NCBI RefSeq assembly: GCF_039540375.1
Contig: NZ_BAABEX010000004.1
Span: 156,213 to 220,212, forward strand
DNA: 64,000 bases
DNA from: Acidovorax_G lacteus
GTDB taxonomy: Bacteria > Pseudomonadota > Gammaproteobacteria > Burkholderiales > Burkholderiaceae_C
Direction of reading: 5' to 3'
Shown: in pieces, positions 9,116-17,106 of the stretch
How positions within the stretch are numbered: the stretch's first letter is position 1
Layout of the letters: the number at the start of each line of letters is the position of its first letter
Translations under genes and position numbers: made by a program
Notes under the pieces: model-generated
Databases searched by the model: none
What the model saw: the letters and a program-made list of their open reading frames with translations, nothing else
What the model was told of the DNA's origin: nothing

Positions 9116-9600
9116 GGCAGCGCTTCGGCGGTGAAGGGTCGCAACCCGTCGGTGGCCACACGCCAGGTGCGCCCCGGGGCTGCGGCATGTACCAGCAACA
9201 CCTGCTGAGCGGCGATCAGCGGCTCGGGCCCCAGCACCAGCACGGTGGTGCCCTGCGGGCTCGTGCCTGCGTCCAGCCACTGGCCGGGCAGGCTGGAGCC
9301 CACCAGGCCTTCAAAACGAAACGCTTGGCCTTGGGCGACCCATCGCACCGGTGTGCCGTTGGTGCGCGATTGTTGCCGCGCCGATTCGAGCAGCGCCGCC
9401 AGGCGCACGGCCTCGCGTTCCAGCACCGCCTGGCTGCTGTCACGCAGCGCCAGCGTAGCGCTGGCGGCCGTGAGCGCGATCAGCGTGAGCACGACCAGCA
9501 ACTCGAGCAGTGTGAAACCACGCCCACGCCGCCGCAGCGCGCTGTGGCGACCGATCGGGGTCGACGCAGCGCTGCTCTCCTGGCCTGCAGGGGGTAGCAC
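9112..9600 (-). CDS. gspH: type II secretion minor pseudopilin GspH (start uncertain)
   Basis: This is a minor pseudopilin, 162 aa if translated from the GTG at 9600. The pilin signature GFTLLELLVVLTLIALTAAS begins about 25 residues in. No good ribosome-binding site precedes this GTG. The frame continues without a stop through the adjacent 87-bp repeats to another GTG at 9891. That upstream GTG overlaps the gspG stop as GTGA, which is the junction style used elsewhere in this operon. Starting there would give 259 aa with a leader of about 120 residues made of repeats. I give the short form because GspH proteins are usually 150-180 aa. Confidence 0.85.
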   Translation of the reverse strand: MLPPAGQESSAASTPIGRHSALRRRGRGFTLLELLVVLTLIALTAASATLALRDSSQAVLEREAVRLAALLESARQQSRTNGTPVRWVAQGQAFRFEGLVGSSLPGQWLDAGTSPQGTTVLVLGPEPLIAAQQVLLVHAAAPGRTWRVATDGLRPFTAEALP

Positions 9601-9893
9601 GCAGTGCGCGACCGTGGGGGCCACAGGTTGCGCCGCTGGGCCGTCCCAAGGCGCAACGCGGCCCCCTTGGGGGGCAGGGAGCGACACGCAGTGCGCGACC
9701 GTGGGGGCCACAGGCTGCGCCGCTGGGCCGTCCCAAGGCGCAACGCGGCCCCCTTGGGGGGTAGGGAGCGACACGCAGTGCGCGACCGTGGGGGCCACAG
9801 GTTGCGCCGCTGGGCCGCCCCAAGGCGCAACGCGGCCCCCTTGGGGGGCAGGGAGCGACACGCAGTGCGCGACCGTGGGGGCCACTGTCACTG
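9601..9893. repeat. 87-bp tandem repeat, about 3.4 copies
   Basis: Copies begin at 9601, 9688, 9775 and 9862 (the last partial) and are nearly identical. Differences include gttg versus gctg and ggca versus ggta. Each unit contains a hairpin-forming run ccccc-ttgg-ggggg and the string gtgcgcgacc. Because 87 is 29 codons, reading frames stay open across the array on both strands. It separates the gspG stop from the pilin part of gspH. Confidence 0.92.
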
Positions 9894-10322
9894 CCAGCTG
9901 CCGATGTCGGCGTCCTTTCCTTCTCCGCCCGACTGGCCGTCGGCCCCGAAGGACATCACGTCGACCTCGCCCTTGATGCCGGGGTTCAGGTATTGGTAAG
10001 GACGGCCCCAGGGATCGTTGGGCAGTTTTTCCAGATAGGGCTTCCAGTTGCCTGGAATCGGACCGCTCGTGGGGCGGGCCACCAGCGCTTGCAGGCCCTG
10101 CTCGGCCGTGGGGAAGCGCTGGTTGTCGAGCTTGTACAGCTTGAGCGCCTGCACGATGTTGGTGATGTCGGTGCGGGCGGCGGTGCTGCGGGCGTCGTCC
10201 GTGCGGTCGAGCACGTTGGGCACGATCAGGGCCGCCAGGATGCCGATGATGACCAGCACCACCATGATCTCGATCAGGGTGAAGCCGCGCGCCAGGCGGC
10301 GGGCCAGTGGGTGCAGGCGCAT
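9888..10322 (-). CDS. gspG: type II secretion major pseudopilin GspG
   Basis: This is the major pseudopilin that polymerises into the pseudopilus, 144 aa. I chose the ATG at 10322 (leader MRLHPLARRLARG); an ATG at 10388 would add 22 atypical residues. The mature sequence starts FTLIEIMVVLVIIGILAALI with Glu at +5. The C-terminal part has the calcium-site region of the family (NDPWGRPYQYLNPG...SFGADGQSGGEGKDADIGSW). It is the first gene of the leftward operon. Its promoter must lie in the 75 bp shared with the divergent gspC-like gene. Confidence 0.95.
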   Translation of the reverse strand: MRLHPLARRLARGFTLIEIMVVLVIIGILAALIVPNVLDRTDDARSTAARTDITNIVQALKLYKLDNQRFPTAEQGLQALVARPTSGPIPGNWKPYLEKLPNDPWGRPYQYLNPGIKGEVDVMSFGADGQSGGEGKDADIGSWQ

Positions 10323-10397
10323 CGGGGTCGGAAGAGAGGTTGGGTTCACGGCGGAAGGTCTCGCTCGGGCTGGGGTCGGGTCAATCATAATCGCCGC

Positions 10398-10856
10398 ATG
10401 GTGACGAAATCACGCAGCAACTGGGGCACGCGCCTGGGCACTTGGGTCGTCTGGGCGCTGGCAGGTTCCAGCCTGGTCTATTGGGGGCTGCGCCTGTCGG
10501 CCCAGCCGCAGGGCCTGGCGGTGCCGCCTGTGGGTGCGCCTGCGGCCAGCACGGCCGACGCACAGGCCATGGCGCGGGCTTTGGGCGTGATGGGCGCTGC
10601 AGCCGGCCCGGCTGCCGTCGCTCCGTCGGCTCCGGTGTCGAGCCGGTTTGCGTTGTTGGGGGTGCTGTCGGGTCGCCAGAGCGGCGGCGGAGCGGCGCTG
10701 ATCGCCGTGGACGGTCAGCCGCCCAAGCCGGTGCGCGTGGGCCAGCCGGTGGACGGTGCGCTCTGGCTCGTGGCGCTGGGCCCGCGTGAGGCGCGCCTGG
10801 GGCCTTCGGCCGAGGGCCCGGCCACCGTCACGCTCGAAGTGCCGCGCAAGCCCTGA
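10398..10856 (+). CDS. gspC: type II secretion protein GspC-like (HR domain only)
   Basis: This is a probable GspC, the inner-membrane protein that links the platform to the secretin, 152 aa. It has a short cytoplasmic N-terminus and one membrane helix (TWVVWALAGSSLVYWGLRL). After an Ala/Pro-rich spacer comes a homology-region domain (SRFALLGVLSG...VGQPVDGALWLVALG...ATVTLEVPRKP). No PDZ or coiled-coil domain follows, so it is half the length of classical GspC. It is divergent from gspG. The symbol rests on topology, HR-like sequence and location. Confidence 0.8.
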   Translation: MVTKSRSNWGTRLGTWVVWALAGSSLVYWGLRLSAQPQGLAVPPVGAPAASTADAQAMARALGVMGAAAGPAAVAPSAPVSSRFALLGVLSGRQSGGGAALIAVDGQPPKPVRVGQPVDGALWLVALGPREARLGPSAEGPATVTLEVPRKP

Positions 10857-10952
10857 AGGGTGTGTTGCCGGCTGGGTGCTGCCGGCGGCATTCGCGCCCT
10901 TCGCCCTTCACCCTTCGCTTTTTCACGCTTTCGGGCGCAGCCCACTGCCATC

Positions 10953-11555
10953 TCAAGCCGCGGCGTCGGGTGGCAGCGCCAGCACCGTCCAGCCGCCCCA
11001 GGCCGGTGCGGGCCAGGCCCAGTCGGCGGCGGCGATGCGCAGGGTGTGCAGATCACTGGGCAGCGGATGGCGCAGCAGATGGTGCACGCAGCGGGCCACC
11101 CCGGCGTGGGTGATCCACACCACCTCCCGGCAAGGCGCATGGCCTGCGCGGGCCAGCGCGGCCTGCACGCGCTGCAGCATGGCGGCCAGCGTTTCGCCGC
11201 CGCCGGGCGCATGGTGGGCGAAGTCGGCGGTCCAGGCGTCCAGGGCCACGGGGCCGATGGTGTCCCAAGACTGACCTTCCCAGGTGCCGAAATGCAATTC
11301 CTGCAAGGCGTAGTCGGTCTGTGCCGCCAGGGCCGGGCGCAGTTCGGCCAAGGCGGCAGCGAGCGCCGTGCAGCGCTGGGCCGGGGAGGTGAGCACCTGC
11401 GCCGCTGGCGGCAGCGCTGCGGCCAGGGCGGCCGAGGCCTGCTGCGTGGCCAGCGGGTCGGCGGCCACGTCGAGCCGGCCATAGCAGACGCCGGGCGCGA
11501 TGTGCGGCTGCGCATGCCGCACCAGCCACAGCCGCCGGTCTGAGGGCTCGCTCAT
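10953..11555 (-). CDS. cobC: histidine phosphatase, probable alpha-ribazole phosphatase
   Basis: A member of the phosphoglycerate-mutase-like histidine phosphatases, 200 aa. The catalytic motif is RHAQ near residue 13 (RHG in many relatives), and the second histidine is in ITHAGVAR. Its start overlaps the cobS stop by four bases (ATGA), so it probably acts in the late cobalamin pathway, removing phosphate from alpha-ribazole 5'-phosphate or adenosylcobalamin 5'-phosphate. The superfamily is clear; the substrate is inferred from the neighbour. Confidence 0.83.
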   Translation of the reverse strand: MSEPSDRRLWLVRHAQPHIAPGVCYGRLDVAADPLATQQASAALAAALPPAAQVLTSPAQRCTALAAALAELRPALAAQTDYALQELHFGTWEGQSWDTIGPVALDAWTADFAHHAPGGGETLAAMLQRVQAALARAGHAPCREVVWITHAGVARCVHHLLRHPLPSDLHTLRIAAADWAWPAPAWGGWTVLALPPDAAA

Positions 11556-12379
11556 GCCAGGCTGCGGGCCAGCGCTGCGGCCAGGCCCAGGTAGAAGGCC
11601 AGTTCACCCACCTGCTGGGTGGCGCCCAGGCAGTCGCCGGTGAAGCCCCCGAGCCGCAGGCGGAACCATCGGCGCATCCAGCCCGCAGCGGCGGCGCTGG
11701 CGGCAGCGGCCACCATCACGGGCACCAGCCCCCAGTGCCAGGCCAGCAGCACCAGCACCGGCAACACCCACAGCACCGCGGCCATCAGCGCCCTGCCGCT
11801 GATCTGGTCGGCCAGCGGCTTGCTTTTGGAGCGCGCGGTGTCGCCCACGTGGGGCAGGCTTCGCACCAGGCCCAGCGGCCACAGGCGCGACAGCACATGC
11901 GCGCCCAGCAGGGCCCCGAGTGCGGGCAGCAGGCCACCGGGTGTGCTGCCCAGTGCGGCCAGCAGCGACACCTTGGCCAGTAGCGCCAGCACCAGGGCCA
12001 TGGCCCCGAAAGCGCCGATGCGCGAGTCTTTCATGATGTCGAGCGCGCGTTCCCGGTCGAGGCTCCCGCCCAGGCCGTCGGCCACATCGGCCAGCCCGTC
12101 CTCATGGAAGCCGCCTGTCATGAGCACCGTGGCCACGGTGCAGGCCACGGCGGCCACCAGCGGCGCAAAGGGCAGGGGTTGCAGCAGCGCCCATGTGGCG
12201 GCGTACACGGCCATGGCCCACAGACCCACCAGCCAGCCGATGCCCGGAAAGTGCGCGGCGCTGGCGCGCAGCATGGCCGGGCTGTAGCCCACCCAGGCCG
12301 CCAGCCGCCCGGTGACCGGCACCCGGGTGAAGAACTGCAGCGCCAGCAGGTAGTGGCGCAGGGCTTGCACGGGGCTCAC
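11552..12379 (-). CDS. cobS: adenosylcobinamide-GDP ribazoletransferase CobS
   Basis: This integral membrane enzyme joins alpha-ribazole (phosphate) to adenosylcobinamide-GDP in the last steps of cobalamin assembly, 275 aa. Diagnostic motifs are GGFHEDGLADVADGLGG near residues 88-104 and DSRIGAFG near 117-124, with several hydrophobic helices. It is translated before, and coupled to, the cobC-like phosphatase. No cobalamin riboswitch could be recognised in the 118 bp upstream, which are largely occupied by a dispersed repeat. Other cob genes are not in the window. Confidence 0.95.
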   Translation of the reverse strand: MSPVQALRHYLLALQFFTRVPVTGRLAAWVGYSPAMLRASAAHFPGIGWLVGLWAMAVYAATWALLQPLPFAPLVAAVACTVATVLMTGGFHEDGLADVADGLGGSLDRERALDIMKDSRIGAFGAMALVLALLAKVSLLAALGSTPGGLLPALGALLGAHVLSRLWPLGLVRSLPHVGDTARSKSKPLADQISGRALMAAVLWVLPVLVLLAWHWGLVPVMVAAAASAAAAGWMRRWFRLRLGGFTGDCLGATQQVGELAFYLGLAAALARSLA

Positions 12380-12410
12380 GGGGTCAGGCGTTCAGAAACT
12401 TGATTGCTAT

Positions 12411-12463
12411 TATTTTGATAGCTGCTCGTGCTTGAATTTCAAGCGCGAGCAGCCCAAAACACT
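12411..12463 (+). repeat. dispersed double-hairpin repeat, copy 2
   Basis: The sequence reads TTGCTATTATTTTGATAGC followed by a hairpin GCTCGTGCTTG / CAAGCGCGAGC. It fills most of the space between the end of ilvA and the start of cobS, both on the minus strand. It may form structure in a shared transcript. Confidence 0.75.
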
Positions 12464-12497
12464 CCAAGCCCAGGGGCTGCGCGGCGCTGCCAGCGCA

Positions 12498-14060
12498 TCA
12501 CTGCGCGCGCAGGAACAGCCGGTACGCCGGGTTGGCCGTCTCGTCCACGTAGGGGTAGCCCAGGGTGGCCAGAAAGGCGTCGAACGTGGCGGTGTCTTCG
12601 GCGGGCACCTGCATGCCCACCAGGATGCGGCCGTAGTCTGCGCCCTGGTTGCGGTAGTGGAACAGGCTGATGTTCCAGGTGGGCTGCATCAGGCTCAGGA
12701 ATTTGAGCAGCGCCCCGGGCCGCTCGGGGAACACAAAGCGCAGCAGCCGCTCGTCGTGCGCCAGCGCCGAATGCCCGCCCACCAGGTGGCGCAGGTGTTC
12801 CTTGGCCAGTTCGTCGTGGGTCAGGTCCAGCGCCTCGAAGCCGTGGCGGCTGAAGTTGCGCGCGATCTTTTCCGACTCGCCCCGGCCCTGCGTGGTCAGG
12901 CCCACGAACACATGCGCGCGTTTTTCGTCGCTGATGCGGTAGTTGAACTCGGTCACGTTGCGCGGGCCGCCGGGCAGGCCGCCCACCACTTCGCAGAAGC
13001 GGCGGAAGCTGCCGCGCTCTTCGGGAATCGTCACGGCCAGCAGGGCCTCGCGCTCTTCGCCCACCTCGGCGCGCTCCGCCACGAAGCGCAGCCGGTCGAA
13101 GTTCATGTTCGCGCCGCACAGGATGGCGGCGTAGGTCTCGCCTTTGGTCTTGTGCGTGGTCACGTACTGCTTGATAGCGGCCACGGCCAGTGCGCCCGCA
13201 GGCTCGACGATGCTGCGCGTGTCCACGAAGATGTCTTTGATGGCCGCGCACACCGCATCGGTGTCCACCGTGATGTAGTCGTCCACCAGGCCGCTGGCGA
13301 TGCGGAAGGTCTCTTCGCCCACGAGCTTGACGGCCGTACCGTCCGAGAACAGACCCACATCGGGCAGCGTGACGCGCGCGCCGTTGCGCACCGACTGGAT
13401 CATCGCGTCCGAGTCGTTCATTTGTACGCCGATCACACGCACCTCAGGCCGCACGGCCTTGATGTAGTTGGCCACGCCGCTGACCAGTCCGCCGCCGCCA
13501 ATCGCCACGAACACAGCGTCGAGCCGGTTGCTGCCCAGGCTTTGCAGCTGGCGCAGGATTTCCATGGCAATCGTGCCCTGCCCGGCGATCACGTCGGGGT
13601 CGTCGAACGGGTGCACGAAGGTCAGACCCTGCTCGCGTTCGAGCTGTACGGCGTGCTGGTAGGCGTCGGAATAGCTGTCGCCGTGCAGCACGACCTCGCC
13701 GCCCAGCGTGCGCACGGCGTCGATCTTGACCTGCGGCGTGGTGGTGGGCATCACGATCACGGCGCGCGCGCCCAAGCGCTGCGCGCTCATGGCCACGCCC
13801 TGGGCGTGGTTGCCGGCCGATGCGCAGATCACGCCGCGCGCCAGTTGCTCGGCCGACAGGTGGGCCATCTTGTTGTAAGCACCGCGCAGCTTGAAGCTGA
13901 ACACCGGTTGCTGGTCTTCGCGCTTGAGCAGCACCTTGTTGTGCAGACGGCGACTGAGGCTGCGGGCGGGCTCCAGCGCCGATTCGACCGCCACGTCGTA
14001 CACGCGGGCCGTGAGGATTTTCTTGAGATAGTCGGACGGGGTCAGGGCTTCGGCGGTCAT
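12498..14060 (-). CDS. ilvA: threonine ammonia-lyase (biosynthetic threonine deaminase)
   Basis: This PLP enzyme converts threonine to 2-oxobutanoate, the first step of isoleucine synthesis, 520 aa from the ATG at 14060. The PLP lysine lies in SFKLRGAYNKM near residue 60. The glycine-rich phosphate loop is GGGGLVSGVANY near residues 185-195. The C-terminal part has two ACT-like regulatory domains (from about 330, with PERPGALLKFL), as in the feedback-regulated biosynthetic form. The gene is monocistronic. Its 5' side holds a strong terminator-like hairpin about 110 bases upstream, described as a small RNA. Confidence 0.96.
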   Translation of the reverse strand: MTAEALTPSDYLKKILTARVYDVAVESALEPARSLSRRLHNKVLLKREDQQPVFSFKLRGAYNKMAHLSAEQLARGVICASAGNHAQGVAMSAQRLGARAVIVMPTTTPQVKIDAVRTLGGEVVLHGDSYSDAYQHAVQLEREQGLTFVHPFDDPDVIAGQGTIAMEILRQLQSLGSNRLDAVFVAIGGGGLVSGVANYIKAVRPEVRVIGVQMNDSDAMIQSVRNGARVTLPDVGLFSDGTAVKLVGEETFRIASGLVDDYITVDTDAVCAAIKDIFVDTRSIVEPAGALAVAAIKQYVTTHKTKGETYAAILCGANMNFDRLRFVAERAEVGEEREALLAVTIPEERGSFRRFCEVVGGLPGGPRNVTEFNYRISDEKRAHVFVGLTTQGRGESEKIARNFSRHGFEALDLTHDELAKEHLRHLVGGHSALAHDERLLRFVFPERPGALLKFLSLMQPTWNISLFHYRNQGADYGRILVGMQVPAEDTATFDAFLATLGYPYVDETANPAYRLFLRAQ

Positions 14061-14168
14061 GGCGGGGCAGGTGTCGCAGCGCGGCGGCAGTGGCGTCGCG
14101 GGGCACACATCATAGGGCGTGGCACTGTGGCACCCCGGGGGGAGGCACGATGCGGCCCGGCCCGGGGC

Positions 14169-14257
14169 AAAAAAAAGCCCCGGGCCGTGAGGCCTGGGGC
14201 TGAATCCATCCTTTGAGGAGATGGAGGAGACAATCGGTGCGGGCCATTGCCACGCAT
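14169..14257 (-). ncRNA. probable small RNA with anti-Shine-Dalgarno loop
   Basis: On the minus strand a promoter-like sequence (14291-14264) is followed by about 90 bases with little coding character. There is a hairpin TCCATC / GATGGA (14225-14205) whose loop carries CTCC. The segment just before it reads GTCTCCTCC. It ends in a strong rho-independent terminator: GCCCCAGGCC, loop TCAC, GGCCCGGGGC, then eight T (14200-14169). This matches the betaproteobacterial small RNAs with anti-Shine-Dalgarno motifs that were reported as toxic when cloned; that link is from memory. The alternative is an attenuator in the ilvA leader. Confidence 0.62.
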
Positions 14258-14263
14258 GGGTAC

Positions 14264-14291
14264 AGTGTAGCGTCAGTTTGTTGCGTTGCAA
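14264..14291 (-). promoter_or_regulatory. sigma-70-like promoter of the small RNA / ilvA
   Basis: The -35 box TTGCAA and the -10 box TACACT are separated by 16 bases on the minus strand. The expected transcription start is near 14257, directly before the small RNA hairpins. Confidence 0.55.
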
Positions 14292-14433
14292 CATTCCCGT
14301 GATGGGGTCGGGGCCTTGCGCCGGCTGTGGTGAAAAAAAGCAACATCGCACCGCGCATGCGCAGCGCCCCACCGTACGGGCCTGCGCGCATGGCCTTGTT
14401 TTCGTCGTTCAACCCTCAGGAGTTCGGAGTCAT

Positions 14434-14883
14434 ATGGAATGCACAGTCAGCTGGACCGCAGGCGCAGGGACGCGCTCGGCCATGGGTTTTGTGGCCGAGA
14501 CCGGCAGCGGTCACGTGCTGGTGATGGATGGGGCGCCCGATGCCCAGCAGCCGCGCAATGGCGGCCAGAACCTGGCCCCTCGGCCCATGGAAACCGTGCT
14601 GGCAGGCACGGGCGGCTGCACGGCCTACGACGTGGTGCTGATCCTCAAGCGCGGCCGGCACGATGTGCGCGGCTGCTCGGTCAAGCTCACGTCGGAGCGC
14701 GCCGAGACCGATCCCAAGGTGTTCACCCGCATTCACATGCACTTCACCGTCACTGGCAAGGGCATTCCGCCCGCTGCGGTGGAGCGGGCCATTGCCATGA
14801 GCCACGAAAAATACTGTTCGGCCAGCATCATGCTGGGCAAGACGGCCGAGATCACCACCGGGTTTGATCTGGTTGAGGCCTGA
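14434..14883 (+). CDS. OsmC family protein
   Basis: An OsmC/YhfA-like protein of 149 aa from the ATG at 14434. Redox-active cysteines are expected in this family; here GTGGCTAYDVV (Cys near residue 58) and EKYCSASIMLG (Cys near 127) supply the pair. Relatives reduce organic hydroperoxides, but the YhfA-like subgroup has no settled substrate. It stands alone, divergent from the small RNA and ilvA. A possible ribosome-binding site (CAGGAG) lies about 14 bases upstream, further than usual. Confidence 0.9.
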   Translation: MECTVSWTAGAGTRSAMGFVAETGSGHVLVMDGAPDAQQPRNGGQNLAPRPMETVLAGTGGCTAYDVVLILKRGRHDVRGCSVKLTSERAETDPKVFTRIHMHFTVTGKGIPPAAVERAIAMSHEKYCSASIMLGKTAEITTGFDLVEA

Positions 14884-15045
14884 GCCTTCTGGGCGTGTTG
14901 AGCCCGGCAGCCCGCCGCGCCTGTCGGTTGCGCAGGCGCACAGCACTCCGAGTCGCGTCGGGTTCGGCGGGCCCGCCGCCTCGCGGCTCTCTCCGCCGGA
15001 GGGCGGCTGCCTGTCCCGGATCGGGGTGTACCGCTTTGCGAATGC

Positions 15046-15663
15046 TCAAAGATGGTGCGCTGTCGTCGTCATGACCTTGGCGGCGGCACGCATGAGCGCA
15101 GCCACAGGGCGCGGTAGTTCGGCGGCTCCGGCGGCCAGGGCCTCCTCGGCATGTCGTTCCTCGTCGGCTTTCATTCGCGCGACGATGGCGCGTGAAGCCG
15201 AATCTGCCACCGGCAGGCGCACCAGGTGACTGCCCAGGTGCTCTGATACCTGTCGCTCGGTCTCAACGACAAAACCCAGACTGACGCGGTCGCCCACCTT
15301 GGCTGCCACCGCTCCAAGTGCGAATGCCCCCGCGTACCACAAGGGATTGAGTAGGCTCGGCCGCGCGTCCAGTTCTTTCAACCGTTGCTCGGTCCAGGCG
15401 AGATGGTCGGTTTCCTCTCGGGCTGCCTGCAGCAAGTGGTCGCGCAAGCCCGCATCCCGCGTCACCATGGCCTGAGCGGTGTAAAGCGCCTGGGCACAGA
15501 TCTCGCCCACATGGTTCACCCGCATCAGTGCGCCAGACAAGCGTTGCTCCGCTGCCGTAAGTTCGGCAGCGTCTGCCTCGGCTGCGGGTCGCGGAGCGTG
15601 GCCGCGCGCAGGCGCAAACAACGTGCGCAGGGCTGAGTCGGCAGCATTCAGAAACCGGTCCAT
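15046..15663 (-). CDS. coq7: demethoxyubiquinone hydroxylase Coq7
   Basis: This di-iron monooxygenase hydroxylates demethoxyubiquinol in ubiquinone synthesis, 205 aa from the ATG at 15663. A TTG nine bases upstream is possible. The ferritin-like carboxylate and histidine ligands are in RVNHVGEICAQALY, AREETDHLAWTEQRL and ADEERHAEEAL. The hydrophobic stretch WYAGAFALGAVAAKVGD is the membrane-binding region. The gene is monocistronic and divergent from the porin. Confidence 0.94.
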   Translation of the reverse strand: MDRFLNAADSALRTLFAPARGHAPRPAAEADAAELTAAEQRLSGALMRVNHVGEICAQALYTAQAMVTRDAGLRDHLLQAAREETDHLAWTEQRLKELDARPSLLNPLWYAGAFALGAVAAKVGDRVSLGFVVETERQVSEHLGSHLVRLPVADSASRAIVARMKADEERHAEEALAAGAAELPRPVAALMRAAAKVMTTTAHHL

Positions 15664-15833
15664 GGGTGTCAATCTCCAAGCTTTGGCAGAAACATCATTT
15701 GCACTTGCTCACATTTGGTTGGGTGCGGGGCGTAGGCCTTTCCTGCTCTGGAGACCGATTTTCCTGCGTCTCAGAGAAATGTTGCAACACTGCAACGAAA
15801 ACCCCGTTTCCTCGGCTTGGTCGGCGATTTCCT

Positions 15834-15862
15834 TTGCGAAACCGGGCGGGCTCTGGTGCAAT
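15834..15862 (+). promoter_or_regulatory. possible promoter of the porin gene
   Basis: TTGCGA and TGCAAT with a 17-base spacer lie in the 313-base gap between coq7 and the porin. This would give a leader of about 108 bases. The -10 box is weak (four of six consensus bases). The rest of the gap holds a small direct repeat of TTGCAAC / TGCAACG and nothing else I recognise. Confidence 0.35.
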
Positions 15863-15976
15863 AGGAGCAACTTCCCCACCAGGAGGTTGGCCCGGGGAAC
15901 CGGCGGGACTGAGCAGGTGCCTCCACCCAAGACCCCCCGTACCGGCGCCCTATGTTTAACCTTGGAGTAACTCGCA

Positions 15977-17035
15977 ATGAAAAAATCCCTGATTGCCCTG
16001 GCTGTGCTGGCTGCCTCCGGCGCTGCAATGGCTCAATCTTCCGTGACGCTGTTCGGCGTGGTGGACGCAACCTACGCTTACGGTTCGGGCAGCGTGTCTA
16101 ACCGCTCGCAGCTGACGAACTCCGGCTACAACAGCAGCCGTCTGGGTTTCCGCGGCGTGGAAGACCTGGGTGGTGGCATGACCGCTTCCTTCTGGCTGGA
16201 AGCTGGCGTGAACAACGACAACGGCACCGGCGGCTCGACCAACACCAACAACCAAGCAACTGGCGCTAGCGCCAGCGGCGGCCTGGTGTTCAACCGTCGT
16301 TCGACGGTCAGCCTGAGCGGCGGCTTCGGTGAAGTGCGTCTGGGCCGTGACTACACGCCCCAATTCTGGAACCTGACCGTGTTCGATCCCTTCGGCACGA
16401 ACGGCGTGGGCACCACCCAAACCCTGAACTCCAGCCTGGGCGGCCCCGTGACCGTTCGCGCTTCGAACTCCATCGGCTACTTCCTGCCCGGCAAGCTGGG
16501 TGGTTTCTACGGCCAAGCTCAGTACTACCTGGGTGAGAACGCCAGCAACGCCGCCAACAAGAAGGACGGCACGGGCCTGGCCCTGCGCGCTGGTTTCGCC
16601 AACGGCCCCATCAACGTGGCTGTCGCCTTCTCGGACACCAAGTACCTGGCCGGCAACATCAAGACCTTCAACCTGGGCGGCCAGTACGACCTGGGCATGG
16701 CCAAGGTCATGGCTCACTACAACCAAGACCGCAACTCGGCTGCTACGGCTCCCGATGGCAGCGGCTGGCTGATCGGTGGTCTGATCCCCGTCGGCGCAGG
16801 CGAAATCCGTCTGGCTTACTCGACCTACAAGACCGATGTGGCCGTGGGCGCAGATCCCAAGTCCAACAAGCTGGCTCTGGGCTATGTGCACAACCTGTCG
16901 AAGCGCACCGCTCTGTACGCAACGTACGCTCACGTGAGCAACAAGAACGGCGCTGCTCAAGCTCTGAACGGTGCTGTGACCGCTGCTGGCAGCAACTCCA
17001 ACGGTTACGACCTGGGCATTCGCCACAGCTTCTAA
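15977..17035 (+). CDS. outer-membrane porin, Omp32-like
   Basis: This is a general diffusion porin of the Gram-negative porin family, 352 aa. It has a clear signal peptide (MKKSLIALAVLAASGAAMA, then QSSVTLFGVVDATY). The strand-turn pattern is regular, the repeated SRLGFRGVEDLGGGM and GEVRLGRDYTP motifs are typical, and the C-terminus ends in the assembly signal GIRHSF. Codon use is strongly biased and differs from neighbouring genes, consistent with very high expression. It closely resembles the anion-selective Omp32 of Comamonas and Delftia. It is monocistronic with its own terminator. Confidence 0.95.
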   Translation: MKKSLIALAVLAASGAAMAQSSVTLFGVVDATYAYGSGSVSNRSQLTNSGYNSSRLGFRGVEDLGGGMTASFWLEAGVNNDNGTGGSTNTNNQATGASASGGLVFNRRSTVSLSGGFGEVRLGRDYTPQFWNLTVFDPFGTNGVGTTQTLNSSLGGPVTVRASNSIGYFLPGKLGGFYGQAQYYLGENASNAANKKDGTGLALRAGFANGPINVAVAFSDTKYLAGNIKTFNLGGQYDLGMAKVMAHYNQDRNSAATAPDGSGWLIGGLIPVGAGEIRLAYSTYKTDVAVGADPKSNKLALGYVHNLSKRTALYATYAHVSNKNGAAQALNGAVTAAGSNSNGYDLGIRHSF

Positions 17036-17074
17036 TCGAAAAGCTGGCTTCGCCAGCTCGACGACTCAAGCTTC

Positions 17075-17106
17075 AAAAGCCGCCTTCGGGCGGCTTTTGT
17101 TTTTTC
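17075..17106 (+). terminator. rho-independent terminator of the porin gene
   Basis: The stem AAAAGCCGCC / GGCGGCTTTT has a TTCG loop and is followed by GTTTTTT, 40 bases after the porin stop. Confidence 0.92.

Noticed and set aside
9601..9893. Possible CRISPR array
   Set aside because: The units are contiguous 87-bp tandem copies without unique spacers, and no cas genes are near.
14061..14257. Classical leader-peptide attenuation of ilvA
   Set aside because: Possible short frames here lack runs of Ile, Val, Leu or Thr codons and do not stop before the terminator; a small RNA or non-peptide attenuator fits better.
15956..17026. Long open frame opposite the porin gene
   Set aside because: It is an antisense shadow of a highly expressed porin with strong codon bias; there is no signal, domain or ribosome-binding site.
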